Shown in pieces: positions 43,279 through 51,103 of a DNA stretch of 64,000 nt (positions within the stretch are counted from its first letter, which is position 1; each line of letters starts with the position of its first letter). The notes under the pieces were generated by a model. That model had not been told where the DNA came from, did not search any database, and saw only the letters and a list, made by a program, of their open reading frames with translations. A program made the position numbers and the translations under genes. Source of the stretch: Cocleimonas flava (GTDB lineage: Bacteria > Pseudomonadota > Gammaproteobacteria > Thiotrichales > Thiotrichaceae); contig NZ_SMFQ01000002.1 in assembly GCF_004339015.1 (NCBI RefSeq), positions 1,179,351 through 1,243,350 of the forward strand, read 5' to 3'.

Positions 43279-44571
43279 ATGAGTAATTGGCAACAACGCT
43301 ACGACGATAAATTGCTTTCTGCAAAAGATGCGGCAGCCACTATCAAATCGGGCGACCACATTTGGCTGCCGGTTGGTGCGGGAGAGCCTGATGTGTTTTT
43401 AAAAGCCTTGATAGATCGTAAGCTCAGTCTTAAGGATGTTGTTACTCACCAGATATTACCTGCAAAGCCCGGTTATTTTGATAAAGAGTCCTCAGCACAT
43501 ATTCGTCATGATTCTCTTTTTGTTAGCGGCGCATCTCGAGAAGCTGTGCATCAAGGGTGGGCTGATTTTACTCCTAGTCATTTTCATGAAATACCTCGAC
43601 TCATCCGTGATTACTGGCCTGTAGATGTGGTTAGTGTGGTTGTTTCTCCGATGGACGAGCATGGCTATTTTAGTCTAGGCTTGGGTGTCGATTACACGTG
43701 GGAAGCGATTAAGAAAGCCAAGTCTGTGATCGTCGAAGTCAACCAGGGAGCACCGCGTTGTTATGGTAATTGCCAGCTTCATATCTCTCAGGTGACTCAT
43801 GTTGTTGAATGTTCAAATCCTATTCCAGAACTAGCCTGCGCGCCTTTATCTGAACTGGATATCACCATTGGCGGCTACGTGGCAGAGATGATTGACGATG
43901 GATCTACCTTGCAAATTGGATTTGGCGGTGTACCGAATGCGGTTTGTGAGGCGCTCAAAGGTAAGAAAGATCTGGGTATTCATACAGAGATGGTTACAGA
44001 AGGAATACTCGAGCTTGCTGAATGTGGCGCGGTAAACAATTCTAGAAAAACGTGGAATCCAGGTAAACTTATTGGCACCTTCGCCTGGGGTTCAAAACGT
44101 CTTTATGAATTTATGAATAACAATCCGATGATAGAAATGCACCCCGTTGATTATACCAATAACCCCTACAACATCGGTCGGCACGACAATATGGTCGCTA
44201 TAAATTCCACGATTGAAATTGATTTGTTCGGTCAGTGTTGTTCGGAATCTATGGGCCCTAAACAATGGAGTGGCACAGGTGGCCAAGTAGATTTCTTTAG
44301 AGGAGCCAATATCTCAAAAGGCGGTAAAGGCTTTGTTACGATGCCGTCTACCGCTAAAAATGGCACCATCTCTCGTATAGTGCCTATGTTAAAAGAGGGC
44401 GCGGTAGTGACCACCAGTAAGAACGATGTGGATCATGTGGTTACTGAATATGGGGTCGCAAAATTACGCGGGAAGTGTCTGCGTGAACGTGCCTTGTCAT
44501 TAATTTCGATCGCACATCCTGATTTTCGTGATGAACTTCGTGAGTATGCGCAACAGATGCATATCATTTAA
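43279..44571 (+). CDS. acetyl-CoA hydrolase/transferase family CoA-transferase
   Basis: 430 residues of the Cat/4-hydroxybutyrate CoA-transferase family. Both Rossmann-like halves are present; the catalytic Glu is expected in DLFGQCCSESMG, and the CoA-binding glycine loop is GTGGQVDFFRGA. GFGGVPNAVCEALKGKKDLGIHTEMV (motif GFGGVPNAV) is conserved. It moves CoA between short-chain acids such as acetate and 4-hydroxybutyrate or butyrate; specificity cannot be read from sequence. Transcribed alone, downstream of tRNA-Arg. Confidence 0.9.
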   Translation: MSNWQQRYDDKLLSAKDAAATIKSGDHIWLPVGAGEPDVFLKALIDRKLSLKDVVTHQILPAKPGYFDKESSAHIRHDSLFVSGASREAVHQGWADFTPSHFHEIPRLIRDYWPVDVVSVVVSPMDEHGYFSLGLGVDYTWEAIKKAKSVIVEVNQGAPRCYGNCQLHISQVTHVVECSNPIPELACAPLSELDITIGGYVAEMIDDGSTLQIGFGGVPNAVCEALKGKKDLGIHTEMVTEGILELAECGAVNNSRKTWNPGKLIGTFAWGSKRLYEFMNNNPMIEMHPVDYTNNPYNIGRHDNMVAINSTIEIDLFGQCCSESMGPKQWSGTGGQVDFFRGANISKGGKGFVTMPSTAKNGTISRIVPMLKEGAVVTTSKNDVDHVVTEYGVAKLRGKCLRERALSLISIAHPDFRDELREYAQQMHII

Positions 44572-44797
44572 TTGAGTGAGGTTTTGCCAGTAGAACCAAT
44601 AACAGAGTGATATTGGTTCTACTTTCGAGAACTAAGAGAATATTTTCTTACTTTTAGCAGTTGGGGATCATTTGTTTCATGATCCACATCAACTATTGCT
44701 ATGATTAAAAAATCAATCGCACAAAAAAGTAGAGTATATTAGTGCAGTTGAATATAATCCTGCACCTATTGAATACTGGATGTAAGTTGGAGAGAGT

Positions 44798-45883
44798 ATG
44801 GCAAGTCAAGCACCTAAGGTGGATAATGTATCTAAGATAATGTTTTTACTTAGTGCACTAGCGATTTTAGCGGTAGTTTACGTTTTAATTTCAAGCTTAA
44901 TAAATACCTATCAAAGAAATTCACTGAAAGGTGAAGTCGATAATACCCAGTTAGTTCTCAATGCTGAAAATAACATCAAACCGGTTGGTTTCGCTGCAGA
45001 AGCGGGTGCTGTTGTTGCAAATGCTGCAGGACGTCCACCTAAAGAAATTTATGATGCTGTATGTACCGCGTGTCATGCGACAGGTGTTTTGGATGCGCCT
45101 AAGTTAGGTGATAAGGCAGCTTGGGAAGCACGTGCGGTTAATGGTCTTGCAGGTTTACTGAAATCAGCAACTGAAGGTAAAGGTTCAATGCCAGCTAAAG
45201 GTGGTGATCCATCGATTACAGATTCTGAGCTAGAAGCGGTTATTCTTTATATCACTAAAGAATCAGGCTTAGACCTTGGCGGAGCAGAAGAAGAAGAAGC
45301 ACCTAAAGCGGCAGCAACAGAAGAAACACCAAAAGCAGAAGAAACATCCAACAAAGAGCCTGAAGCAAATAAAGAAGTAGAAGCGGCAACTACAGAAGCA
45401 CCTAAAGTAGAAGAAGCTCCTGTTGCAACAGCAACTACAGAGGCACCTAAAGCGGAAGAGACTGCAGCAGTTGCAGAAGAAGCGCCAGCTAAAGAAGTTG
45501 CGCCAGCTAAAGAAGTAGCACCAACTAAAGAAGTAGCACCAGCTAAAGAAGTAGCACCAGCAAAAGTTGAAGTTCCTGCTGTTCCAGTTACACCTGTTGC
45601 AGCAGCTGTACCAGCTCAACAAGCTGTAGCTGCTAAGGACAATGAAGTGGGTAAGAAAATTTACGATACAGCTTGTTTTGCTTGTCACGCGTCAGGCGTT
45701 GCAGGTTCTCCGATAATGGGTGATAAAGCATTATGGGCACCAAGAATAGCCCAGGGCATGGACGTTTTATACCAAACCGCAATAGCAGGTAAAGGCGCAA
45801 TGCCACCTAAGGGCGGTAATATGTCTCTTGAAGATTCAGCAGTAAAAGCTGCGGTTGATTACATGGTTAGTCAGTCACAGTAA
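44798..45883 (+). CDS. membrane-anchored diheme cytochrome c5-type protein
   Basis: 361 residues. An N-terminal anchor (IMFLLSALAILAVVYVLISSL) precedes two c5-type heme domains: CTACH at 89-93 and CFACH at 293-297, each followed by a GxGxMPxKGG Met-ligand loop (GKGSMPAKGG, GKGAMPPKGG). The ~140-residue linker is rich in Ala, Glu, Lys, Pro and contains five APAKEV units. Two-domain c5 proteins carry electrons between quinol-oxidising complexes and terminal oxidases in sulfur-oxidising and marine gammaproteobacteria. The linker probably spans the periplasm. Confidence 0.92.
   Translation: MASQAPKVDNVSKIMFLLSALAILAVVYVLISSLINTYQRNSLKGEVDNTQLVLNAENNIKPVGFAAEAGAVVANAAGRPPKEIYDAVCTACHATGVLDAPKLGDKAAWEARAVNGLAGLLKSATEGKGSMPAKGGDPSITDSELEAVILYITKESGLDLGGAEEEEAPKAAATEETPKAEETSNKEPEANKEVEAATTEAPKVEEAPVATATTEAPKAEETAAVAEEAPAKEVAPAKEVAPTKEVAPAKEVAPAKVEVPAVPVTPVAAAVPAQQAVAAKDNEVGKKIYDTACFACHASGVAGSPIMGDKALWAPRIAQGMDVLYQTAIAGKGAMPPKGGNMSLEDSAVKAAVDYMVSQSQ
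45482..45570 (+). repeat. 18-bp tandem repeat in the cytochrome linker
   Basis: Five near-identical units starting at 45482, 45500, 45518, 45536 and 45554, encoding APAKEV (third unit APTKEV). The low divergence suggests recent expansion by slippage. Confidence 0.85.
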
Positions 45884-45905
45884 TTTATCGTCACGATGAA
45901 TAATG

Positions 45906-45933
45906 AAAAAGGCGCCTACACGGTGCCTTTTTT
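45906..45933 (+). terminator. terminator of the cytochrome gene
   Basis: A5-GGCGCC, short loop, GGTGCC-T6; stem with one wobble, 22 nt after the stop. Confidence 0.85.
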
Positions 45934-46033
45934 GTGCCTGTTATAATCACGTAGATAAATTAAAAACTATCTGTTGAAATTAGTTTATTTAACCCAATTA
46001 TTTCTTGAATAGATCAAAATAAAGGTTACCCAG

Positions 46034-46060
46034 AAAAAAGCCCTCAAAGTAGGGGGGTGA
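46034..46060 (+). repeat. dispersed G-run repeat, copy 12
   Basis: A6-GCCCTCA arm, exact 13-mer AAGTAGGGGGGTG at 46047-46059; arm CCCTC can pair with GGGGG. It lies 35 nt before hslV, so it is probably in the hslV 5' leader or promoter. Confidence 0.88.
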
Positions 46061-46094
46061 CCTTAAACTTAACACTAATAAATCTGGACTGAAA

Positions 46095-46628
46095 ATGGAA
46101 CAATATCGAGGAACAACCATACTATCCGTGCGCCGCAACGGAAAAGTAGTGATTGGTGGAGATGGTCAAGTCTCTTTAGGTAATACCATTATGAAAGGTA
46201 ATGCACGTAAAGTGCGCCGTATTTATAACGACAAAGTCATCGCAGGTTTCGCAGGCGGAACAGCAGACGCATTTACTCTATTCGAAAAGTTCGAAGCTAA
46301 ACTGCACGAGCACAATGGCAACCTAACGCGTGCCGCAATCGAGCTTGCAAAAGACTGGCGTACCGATAGAGGTATGCGTCAATTAGAAGCATTGCTTGCT
46401 GTAGCAGACAAAGAAACATCACTGATTATTACCGGTAATGGCGATGTCATCGATCCAGAAGATAACTTAATTGCGATAGGTTCAGGCGGACCATTCGCGC
46501 AATCAGCAGCGCGTGCGTTACTAGATAATACAGAGTTGTCGGCGCGTGAGATTGTGGAGAAAGGGTTGGGTATTGCAGGTGATATTTGTATCTACACCAA
46601 CCAGAACCGCACAATCGAAGAATTATAA
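46095..46628 (+). CDS. hslV: ATP-dependent protease subunit HslV
   Basis: 177 residues. Proteasome-like peptidase that works with HslU. The catalytic Thr is exposed after removal of the short propeptide MEQYRG (Thr7 in [13 protein letters not shown]). [22 protein letters not shown] (motif [10 protein letters not shown]), [15 protein letters not shown] and [15 protein letters not shown] are diagnostic. The last codon and stop lie in the end of the palindromic insert that separates hslV from hslU by 233 nt, an unusually wide gap for this operon. Confidence 0.97.
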   Translation: MEQYRGTTILSVRRNGKVVIGGDGQVSLGNTIMKGNARKVRRIYNDKVIAGFAGGTADAFTLFEKFEAKLHEHNGNLTRAAIELAKDWRTDRGMRQLEALLAVADKETSLIITGNGDVIDPEDNLIAIGSGGPFAQSAARALLDNTELSAREIVEKGLGIAGDICIYTNQNRTIEEL

Positions 46629-46763
46629 TTTAGAGCATTCATCTTTCGCCCTAGCTCGGCGTTAACATCGTGCTCGAATGGTCACGTATTTAACATACGC
46701 TCACATTCTCCGCCCGATGTTGCCTTGATCTAGAACGAAATCTAAACGCTCTAAAATATAATT
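46624..46763. repeat. MITE-like near-palindromic insertion between hslV and hslU
   Basis: The outer arms AATTATAATTTAGAGCATT (46621-46639) and its complement at 46745-46763 match at 17 of 19 positions. Inner paired segments are AACATCG / CGATGTT (46664-46670, 46715-46721), GAATG / CATTC (46676-46680, 46704-46708) and CGTAT / ATACG (46685-46689, 46695-46699). The direct repeat TATAATT at 46624-46630 and 46757-46763 could be a target-site duplication framing 126 bp, and it contains the hslV stop codon. No transposase; single copy here. Confidence 0.7.
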
Positions 46764-46775
46764 ACAGCATTTTAT

Positions 46776-46802
46776 AAAAAACCTCCTAAAAGTAGGGGGG
46801 TG
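46776..46802 (+). repeat. dispersed G-run repeat, copy 13
   Basis: A6-CCTCCTA arm, exact 13-mer AAGTAGGGGGGTG at 46790-46802. CCTCC pairs with GGGGG (one wobble). It lies 59 nt before hslU and directly after the palindromic insert. Confidence 0.87.
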
Positions 46803-46861
46803 TGTTTTTAAATAGGCACATACCCAATAAAAGAAAATAGCAGCAAAAAACGAGAATTATT

Positions 46862-48223
46862 ATGTCAATGACACCTAGAGAAATTGTTCAAGAATTAGAT
46901 AAGCACGTGGTAGGGCAGCATGATGCCAAGCGTGCCGTTGCGATAGCTTTGCGTAATCGCTGGCGTAGACAACAGCTTGATGCAGATTTACGCCAAGAAG
47001 TAACGCCGAAAAATATTCTTATGATCGGCCCAACGGGTGTGGGTAAAACAGAGATTGCCCGTCGTTTGGCGAAATTGGCAAATGCGCCTTTTATCAAAGT
47101 TGAAGCGACTAAGTTCACGGAAGTAGGTTATGTCGGTAAAGAAGTTGATTCGATCATTCGTGACCTTGCTGATGTAGCGATTAAAGTGACTCGCGAGCAG
47201 GAAGTGGAGAAGGTTAAGAACCGTGCGGAAGATGCTGCAGAAGATCGCGTGTTAGACATTCTAATACCACGACCTAAAGCAGAAGAAGATGCTAACTGGT
47301 TCGGTATGGATAGCGACGGTAACGAGACCGAAAAGAAGCCTGTAGAAGATAGTTCGACACGCCAGAAATTCCGTAAGAAATTACGCGAAGGCGATCTAGA
47401 CGATAAAGAAATTGAAATTGAAGTTTCTGCCAGCCCATTAGGTGTGGAAATCATGACTCCTCCCGGAATGGAAGACATGGCGAGTCAGTTGCAAGGCATG
47501 TTCCAGAACATGGGCAGCACCAAGACTAAAAAACGTAAGCTTAAAATTAAAGATGCGCTGAAAGAGTTGGCAGAAGAAGAAGCGCATAAGCTGGTTAATA
47601 CCGAAGATCTAAAGCTTAAAGCACTCGAGAATGTGGAGCAAAACGGTATCGTATTCCTCGATGAAATAGACAAAGTGATTCAAAAAGGTGAGCAGGGTGG
47701 TGCGGGTGTTTCTCGCGAAGGTGTGCAACGAGATCTTCTACCTCTTATTGAAGGTAGCACGGTAACAACTAAGCACGGTATCATCAAAACAGATCACATT
47801 TTGTTTATTGCGTCGGGTGCTTTCCACATGGCTAAGCCTTCTGATTTGATTCCTGAGCTTCAAGGTCGTTTACCGATTCGTGTAGAGCTTGGTGCATTAA
47901 CAGCGGATGACTTTAAGCGTATTTTGACTGAACCAAACGCATCACTGACTGAGCAATACCAGGGCCTTCTTCAAACAGAAGGTGTAAAAGTAGAGTTTAC
48001 TGATGATGGTATTCAACGAATCGCGGAAACTGCGTTTCAGGTCAATGCACAAACAGAAAACATTGGTGCGAGACGTTTACATACGATTGTAGAAAGATTG
48101 CTTGAAGAAGTATTATTTTGCGCACCGGATTGCACGGAAACCGTGATAGTTGATGCGAAAATGGTTGATGATGTACTGGGCGAACTAATAGAAGATGAAG
48201 ATCTAAGCAGATACATTCTTTAA
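46862..48223 (+). CDS. hslU: ATP-dependent protease ATPase subunit HslU
   Basis: 453 residues, AAA+ unfoldase. N-terminal [17 protein letters not shown]; Walker [10 protein letters not shown] (56-64); Walker B FLDEIDK; sensor regions [22 protein letters not shown] (motif [11 protein letters not shown]). I domain (about 110-235) is partly acidic/basic low complexity (AEEDANW..., [13 protein letters not shown]). The C-terminal DLSRYIL docks into HslV and is intact. Follows hslV at an enlarged distance. Confidence 0.97.
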   Translation: MSMTPREIVQELDKHVVGQHDAKRAVAIALRNRWRRQQLDADLRQEVTPKNILMIGPTGVGKTEIARRLAKLANAPFIKVEATKFTEVGYVGKEVDSIIRDLADVAIKVTREQEVEKVKNRAEDAAEDRVLDILIPRPKAEEDANWFGMDSDGNETEKKPVEDSSTRQKFRKKLREGDLDDKEIEIEVSASPLGVEIMTPPGMEDMASQLQGMFQNMGSTKTKKRKLKIKDALKELAEEEAHKLVNTEDLKLKALENVEQNGIVFLDEIDKVIQKGEQGGAGVSREGVQRDLLPLIEGSTVTTKHGIIKTDHILFIASGAFHMAKPSDLIPELQGRLPIRVELGALTADDFKRILTEPNASLTEQYQGLLQTEGVKVEFTDDGIQRIAETAFQVNAQTENIGARRLHTIVERLLEEVLFCAPDCTETVIVDAKMVDDVLGELIEDEDLSRYIL

Positions 48224-48363
48224 TTTCTTTATTTATTAGTAACATTAGTAATAAAGAAATTCGTGACGTAAAGAAATAGATGCTTTTATCTAATCGATAC
48301 TGATTAGGATAAACTAGCAATGATTAGAATTTCGATCATTAACATATTGAAACAGGATTTAGA

Positions 48364-48729
48364 ATGACACCAACAAATATAGCACTACACCAGAAGTCTC
48401 GAGTTCTGGAACTTACATGGCCTGATGGCGTGGTTCAAAATCTCCCTTGTGAATACTTGCGCGTTTACTCTCCATCGGCGGAAGTACGTGGTCATGGTCC
48501 CGGTCAGGAAGTTTTGCAGCTGGGCAAAGAAAACGTCAATATCAAAGAAATCGAACCCATTGGTCATTATGCTGTAAAACTGGGTTTCGACGACAATCAC
48601 GACAGTGGCCTCTATGACTGGGGATTATTGCGGGAACTTGGCGACAATTACGAAGAATATTGGGCAGATTATCTAGCTCGATGCGAAGAAGCGAAATATG
48701 TACGCAAAGAACCTGGCCAGATAATCTAA
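48364..48729 (+). CDS. DUF971 protein
   Basis: 121 residues. LELTWPDGVVQNLPCEYLRVYSPSAEVRGHG (motif TWPDG, LRVYSPSAEVRGHG) is the N-terminal domain of gamma-butyrobetaine hydroxylase, here alone. In the middle YAVKLGFDDNHDSGLYDWGLL is the conserved end. The stand-alone family is often found downstream of hslVU in proteobacteria and may bind iron-sulfur or zinc; role unproven. 15 nt before hisI. Confidence 0.9.
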   Translation: MTPTNIALHQKSRVLELTWPDGVVQNLPCEYLRVYSPSAEVRGHGPGQEVLQLGKENVNIKEIEPIGHYAVKLGFDDNHDSGLYDWGLLRELGDNYEEYWADYLARCEEAKYVRKEPGQII

Positions 48730-48744
48730 TAACCTAACGCTATT

Positions 48745-49125
48745 ATGAAATTTATCGACGATTTAAAGTATAACGAAGACGGATTAATCCCTGCAGTTGC
48801 CCAGCAATTTGATACTCATGAAGTATTGATGATGGCCTGGATGAATAAAGCGTCGATTGAAGAAACTCTGGAAACGGGACGCGTCTGCTATTGGTCTCGT
48901 TCACGCCAGGCATTTTGGCGTAAGGGCGAAAGCTCTGGGCAAGTGCAAATGCTCAAAGAGTTCAGGGTCGATTGTGATGCAGATACACTGTTAATGTTGG
49001 TCGATCAAACGGGACCTGCTTGTCATACGGGCAGGCGTTCGTGTTTTTATCAAGTCGTTAAAGATGGCGAATTGATAACCGATTCCGAACCACTCATTGA
49101 TCCCGAAGAACTCTACAAAAAATAA
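48745..49125 (+). CDS. hisI: phosphoribosyl-AMP cyclohydrolase
   Basis: 126 residues, HisI domain without HisE. It opens the adenine ring of PR-AMP in histidine synthesis. GRVCYWSRSRQAFWRKGESSG, then VDCDADTLLMLVDQTGPACHTGRRSCF carry the zinc/magnesium ligands: Asp-Asp pair in CDADTL and the cysteines CDAD, ACHTG, RSCF. It is unusual to find hisI away from the his operon; here it is part of DUF971-hisI-yidD with gaps of 15 and 6 nt. Confidence 0.96.
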   Translation: MKFIDDLKYNEDGLIPAVAQQFDTHEVLMMAWMNKASIEETLETGRVCYWSRSRQAFWRKGESSGQVQMLKEFRVDCDADTLLMLVDQTGPACHTGRRSCFYQVVKDGELITDSEPLIDPEELYKK

Positions 49126-49131
49126 AATACG

Positions 49132-49380
49132 ATGAGATGGTTTCTTCTTAAAATCATCCGTGGCTATCAGATATTTCTAAGCCCTGTATTGGGCAGTAGT
49201 TGTCGTTTCGAACCCACCTGTTCCAGTTATACTCATCAAGCCATCGATAAGCACGGTGCCATCAAAGGCACCTGGTTGGGACTCAAACGTATTGGTAAAT
49301 GCCACCCGTGGAATGAAGGTGGCTATGATCCGGTTCCCGATAAGAAACAATCAATACCAAAGCCACCCCCCCACTTATAG
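49132..49380 (+). CDS. yidD: membrane protein insertion factor YidD
   Basis: 82 residues. [25 protein letters not shown] and [24 protein letters not shown] are the family blocks with three conserved Cys in [10 protein letters not shown] and KCHPW. YidD helps YidC insert inner-membrane proteins. It is normally next to rnpA/yidC, so the hisI neighbourhood is atypical. The last codons (PPPHL, stop TAG) lie inside dispersed repeat copy 14, which also acts as terminator. Confidence 0.95.
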   Translation: MRWFLLKIIRGYQIFLSPVLGSSCRFEPTCSSYTHQAIDKHGAIKGTWLGLKRIGKCHPWNEGGYDPVPDKKQSIPKPPPHL

Positions 49381-49390
49381 GGCGTTTTTT
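49362..49390 (+). repeat. dispersed G-run repeat, copy 14 (overlaps yidD end, terminator)
   Basis: C-rich on plus: complement of AAGTGGGGGGGTG at 49364-49376, TATAGGGCG, T6 (49385-49390). Stem CCCCA(CTTA)TAGGG with one wobble in the complementary reading. The yidD stop codon is inside it. Confidence 0.88.
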
Positions 49391-49426
49391 ACGAGAGTGT
49401 TATTGTGACTAAAATGGTCACGCATT

Positions 49427-50812
49427 CTAATTCTCGCGTTTCTCAAATATCTCTTCGGCGAATTGCGCGAACTTACCACGAACCGATCTTTCCAGTTCAA
49501 TCGCATACATAGACACTTCTTCGTGTTTATTGGTAGTTTGCTTGAGTAGTGTCGTTAAACCATTGTTGTAGCGATTCAGGTAGATATTATCTATCTGGCG
49601 GTTTGAGCCAATGATGATCGCTTTACAGCTTTGATCGAGTCGCGATAAGACCAATTGCGTTGTATTGTTTGAGCTATTTTGCCATTCATCCAGTATCACA
49701 ATGGCATTGCTTAATGTACGTCCACGCGCTTCGCCCGGCCAGAGCTTTTCTATGTTGTATTTGTTCACCAAATACTCAACCTTCATTTCAAGGGCTTCTT
49801 GCTGAAGTACACTTTCGCGGCGCTTCAACTGGGTCTTCGCAATAAATTCCAGCGTGTCATACAAGGCCATATTGTAAACGCGAAACTTTTCATCGTTGCC
49901 AGAAAGGAAGCCAACCTCTGCACCTTTGTCTACACTTTCGATGGAGTTTCGAACATAAACGATTTTTTCATAATGCCCCAGATCGATTAATCGCATGGCA
50001 GCAGCAAATGCCAGCAAGGTTTTACCACTTCCTGCCTTGGCATCCACGACGGTGATATCGAAATAGTCACTGAGCATCGCCTTCAACAGAAACATTTGCT
50101 TCATGTTCATCGGCTTAATGCTGAGCCCATTGAAGTCTTCTTTTTCATTGACGATATCTATTTTTCCGCCTTTACTGACGATGCCGTATTGGCGATTGCC
50201 GTCTTTAGAAGCGAATTCGTAGTTAAAATTATCGTTCTGGTAATTATCATCGTAATCGGTGATGTCGCTATTCTGCATGCCATTGAATAAGCTTGAATCG
50301 ACTTCGATGGATTTGAAAAAATGGAAGGGAGGAAGGTCAGATCTGTCTTCGTATAAGGTCTGAACTTTTATACCGCTGAATAAGCCGAACATGCGGGCAT
50401 AAATATCCAGAGAGAGAAACACAATCTTGTGTCCTCTGTAATAGCTTTGCGCGGCTTCTGCGACTTCGACGATACGTTTATCGTTAGATTCTGCAATGTG
50501 TGCAGCATCCAGATCTGATTCGTATTTGTTTTTTGAGAAAAGGTGGATGGAGGCAGAATGATTAAACCGGAGTTTTACCACTCTGCATTCTTTTTTCTGA
50601 TCTATTTTATCGACTTTGCAAGCGGCCAACATGCGTGCGAAGCTTCTTGCCTGGTAGCTCAGTTCTCCTGAGCCTTTTTTAAATTCTTCTAATTCAACTA
50701 AGACTGTTTCTGGTATTACAACGATATTATTGTTGTCTTGTGATAGTTGTTTGATGCCCTGAGGATTATGCAAAATGATGTTGGTATCGATTACATAGAT
50801 CTTATCTGCCAT
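49427..50812 (-). CDS. PIN-PhoH family ATPase
   Basis: 461 residues. N-terminal PIN nuclease domain (about 1-135) with Asp ligands in YVIDTNIIL and ESDLDAAHIAE. C-terminal PhoH-like NTPase domain with Walker A DAKAGSGKTLLAFAAA, SVDKGAEVGFLSG and Walker B NAIVILDEWQN. PIN-PhoH proteins are RNA-unwinding ribonucleases. B. subtilis YlaK has this arrangement. Transcribed alone; converges on yidD. Confidence 0.92.
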   Translation of the reverse strand: MADKIYVIDTNIILHNPQGIKQLSQDNNNIVVIPETVLVELEEFKKGSGELSYQARSFARMLAACKVDKIDQKKECRVVKLRFNHSASIHLFSKNKYESDLDAAHIAESNDKRIVEVAEAAQSYYRGHKIVFLSLDIYARMFGLFSGIKVQTLYEDRSDLPPFHFFKSIEVDSSLFNGMQNSDITDYDDNYQNDNFNYEFASKDGNRQYGIVSKGGKIDIVNEKEDFNGLSIKPMNMKQMFLLKAMLSDYFDITVVDAKAGSGKTLLAFAAAMRLIDLGHYEKIVYVRNSIESVDKGAEVGFLSGNDEKFRVYNMALYDTLEFIAKTQLKRRESVLQQEALEMKVEYLVNKYNIEKLWPGEARGRTLSNAIVILDEWQNSSNNTTQLVLSRLDQSCKAIIIGSNRQIDNIYLNRYNNGLTTLLKQTTNKHEEVSMYAIELERSVRGKFAQFAEEIFEKREN

Positions 50813-51103
50813 ATATTAACGCTCCTAAGTAATTGTTTTTAGTAAAGTTTGTAACTGCTAAATAGTAAGGAATAAACGTTCTACTAATGAGTATAGTAAG
50901 AACCCAGCAAAGTGTGGGGATGTTATTTAAATTTTTAATTAATAAATAAATCATTGTTGTTTTGATTGTTGCAAAGCAAGGGCTGGCTTACAACGAAGCT
51001 GTGTGAAGTCATCAAACTTTAATATTGCATTCATCTTTTTTTAACACGCCAGGTTTATTCTTTGTTGCGATGTTTATTAAAAGAATTCTAAAGGCATAAC
51101 AAA
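50813..51103. other. intergenic region between PIN-PhoH and acyltransferase genes
   Basis: About 290 bp holding two divergent promoters. AT-rich, no repeat of the dispersed family, no recognisable RNA or coding frame. Confidence 0.5.

Noticed and set aside
45990-46094. Heat-shock sigma-32 promoter in front of hslV
   Set aside because: CTTGAA is present near 45999 but the next CCC is about 19 nt away instead of 13-15 and lacks CCCCAT.
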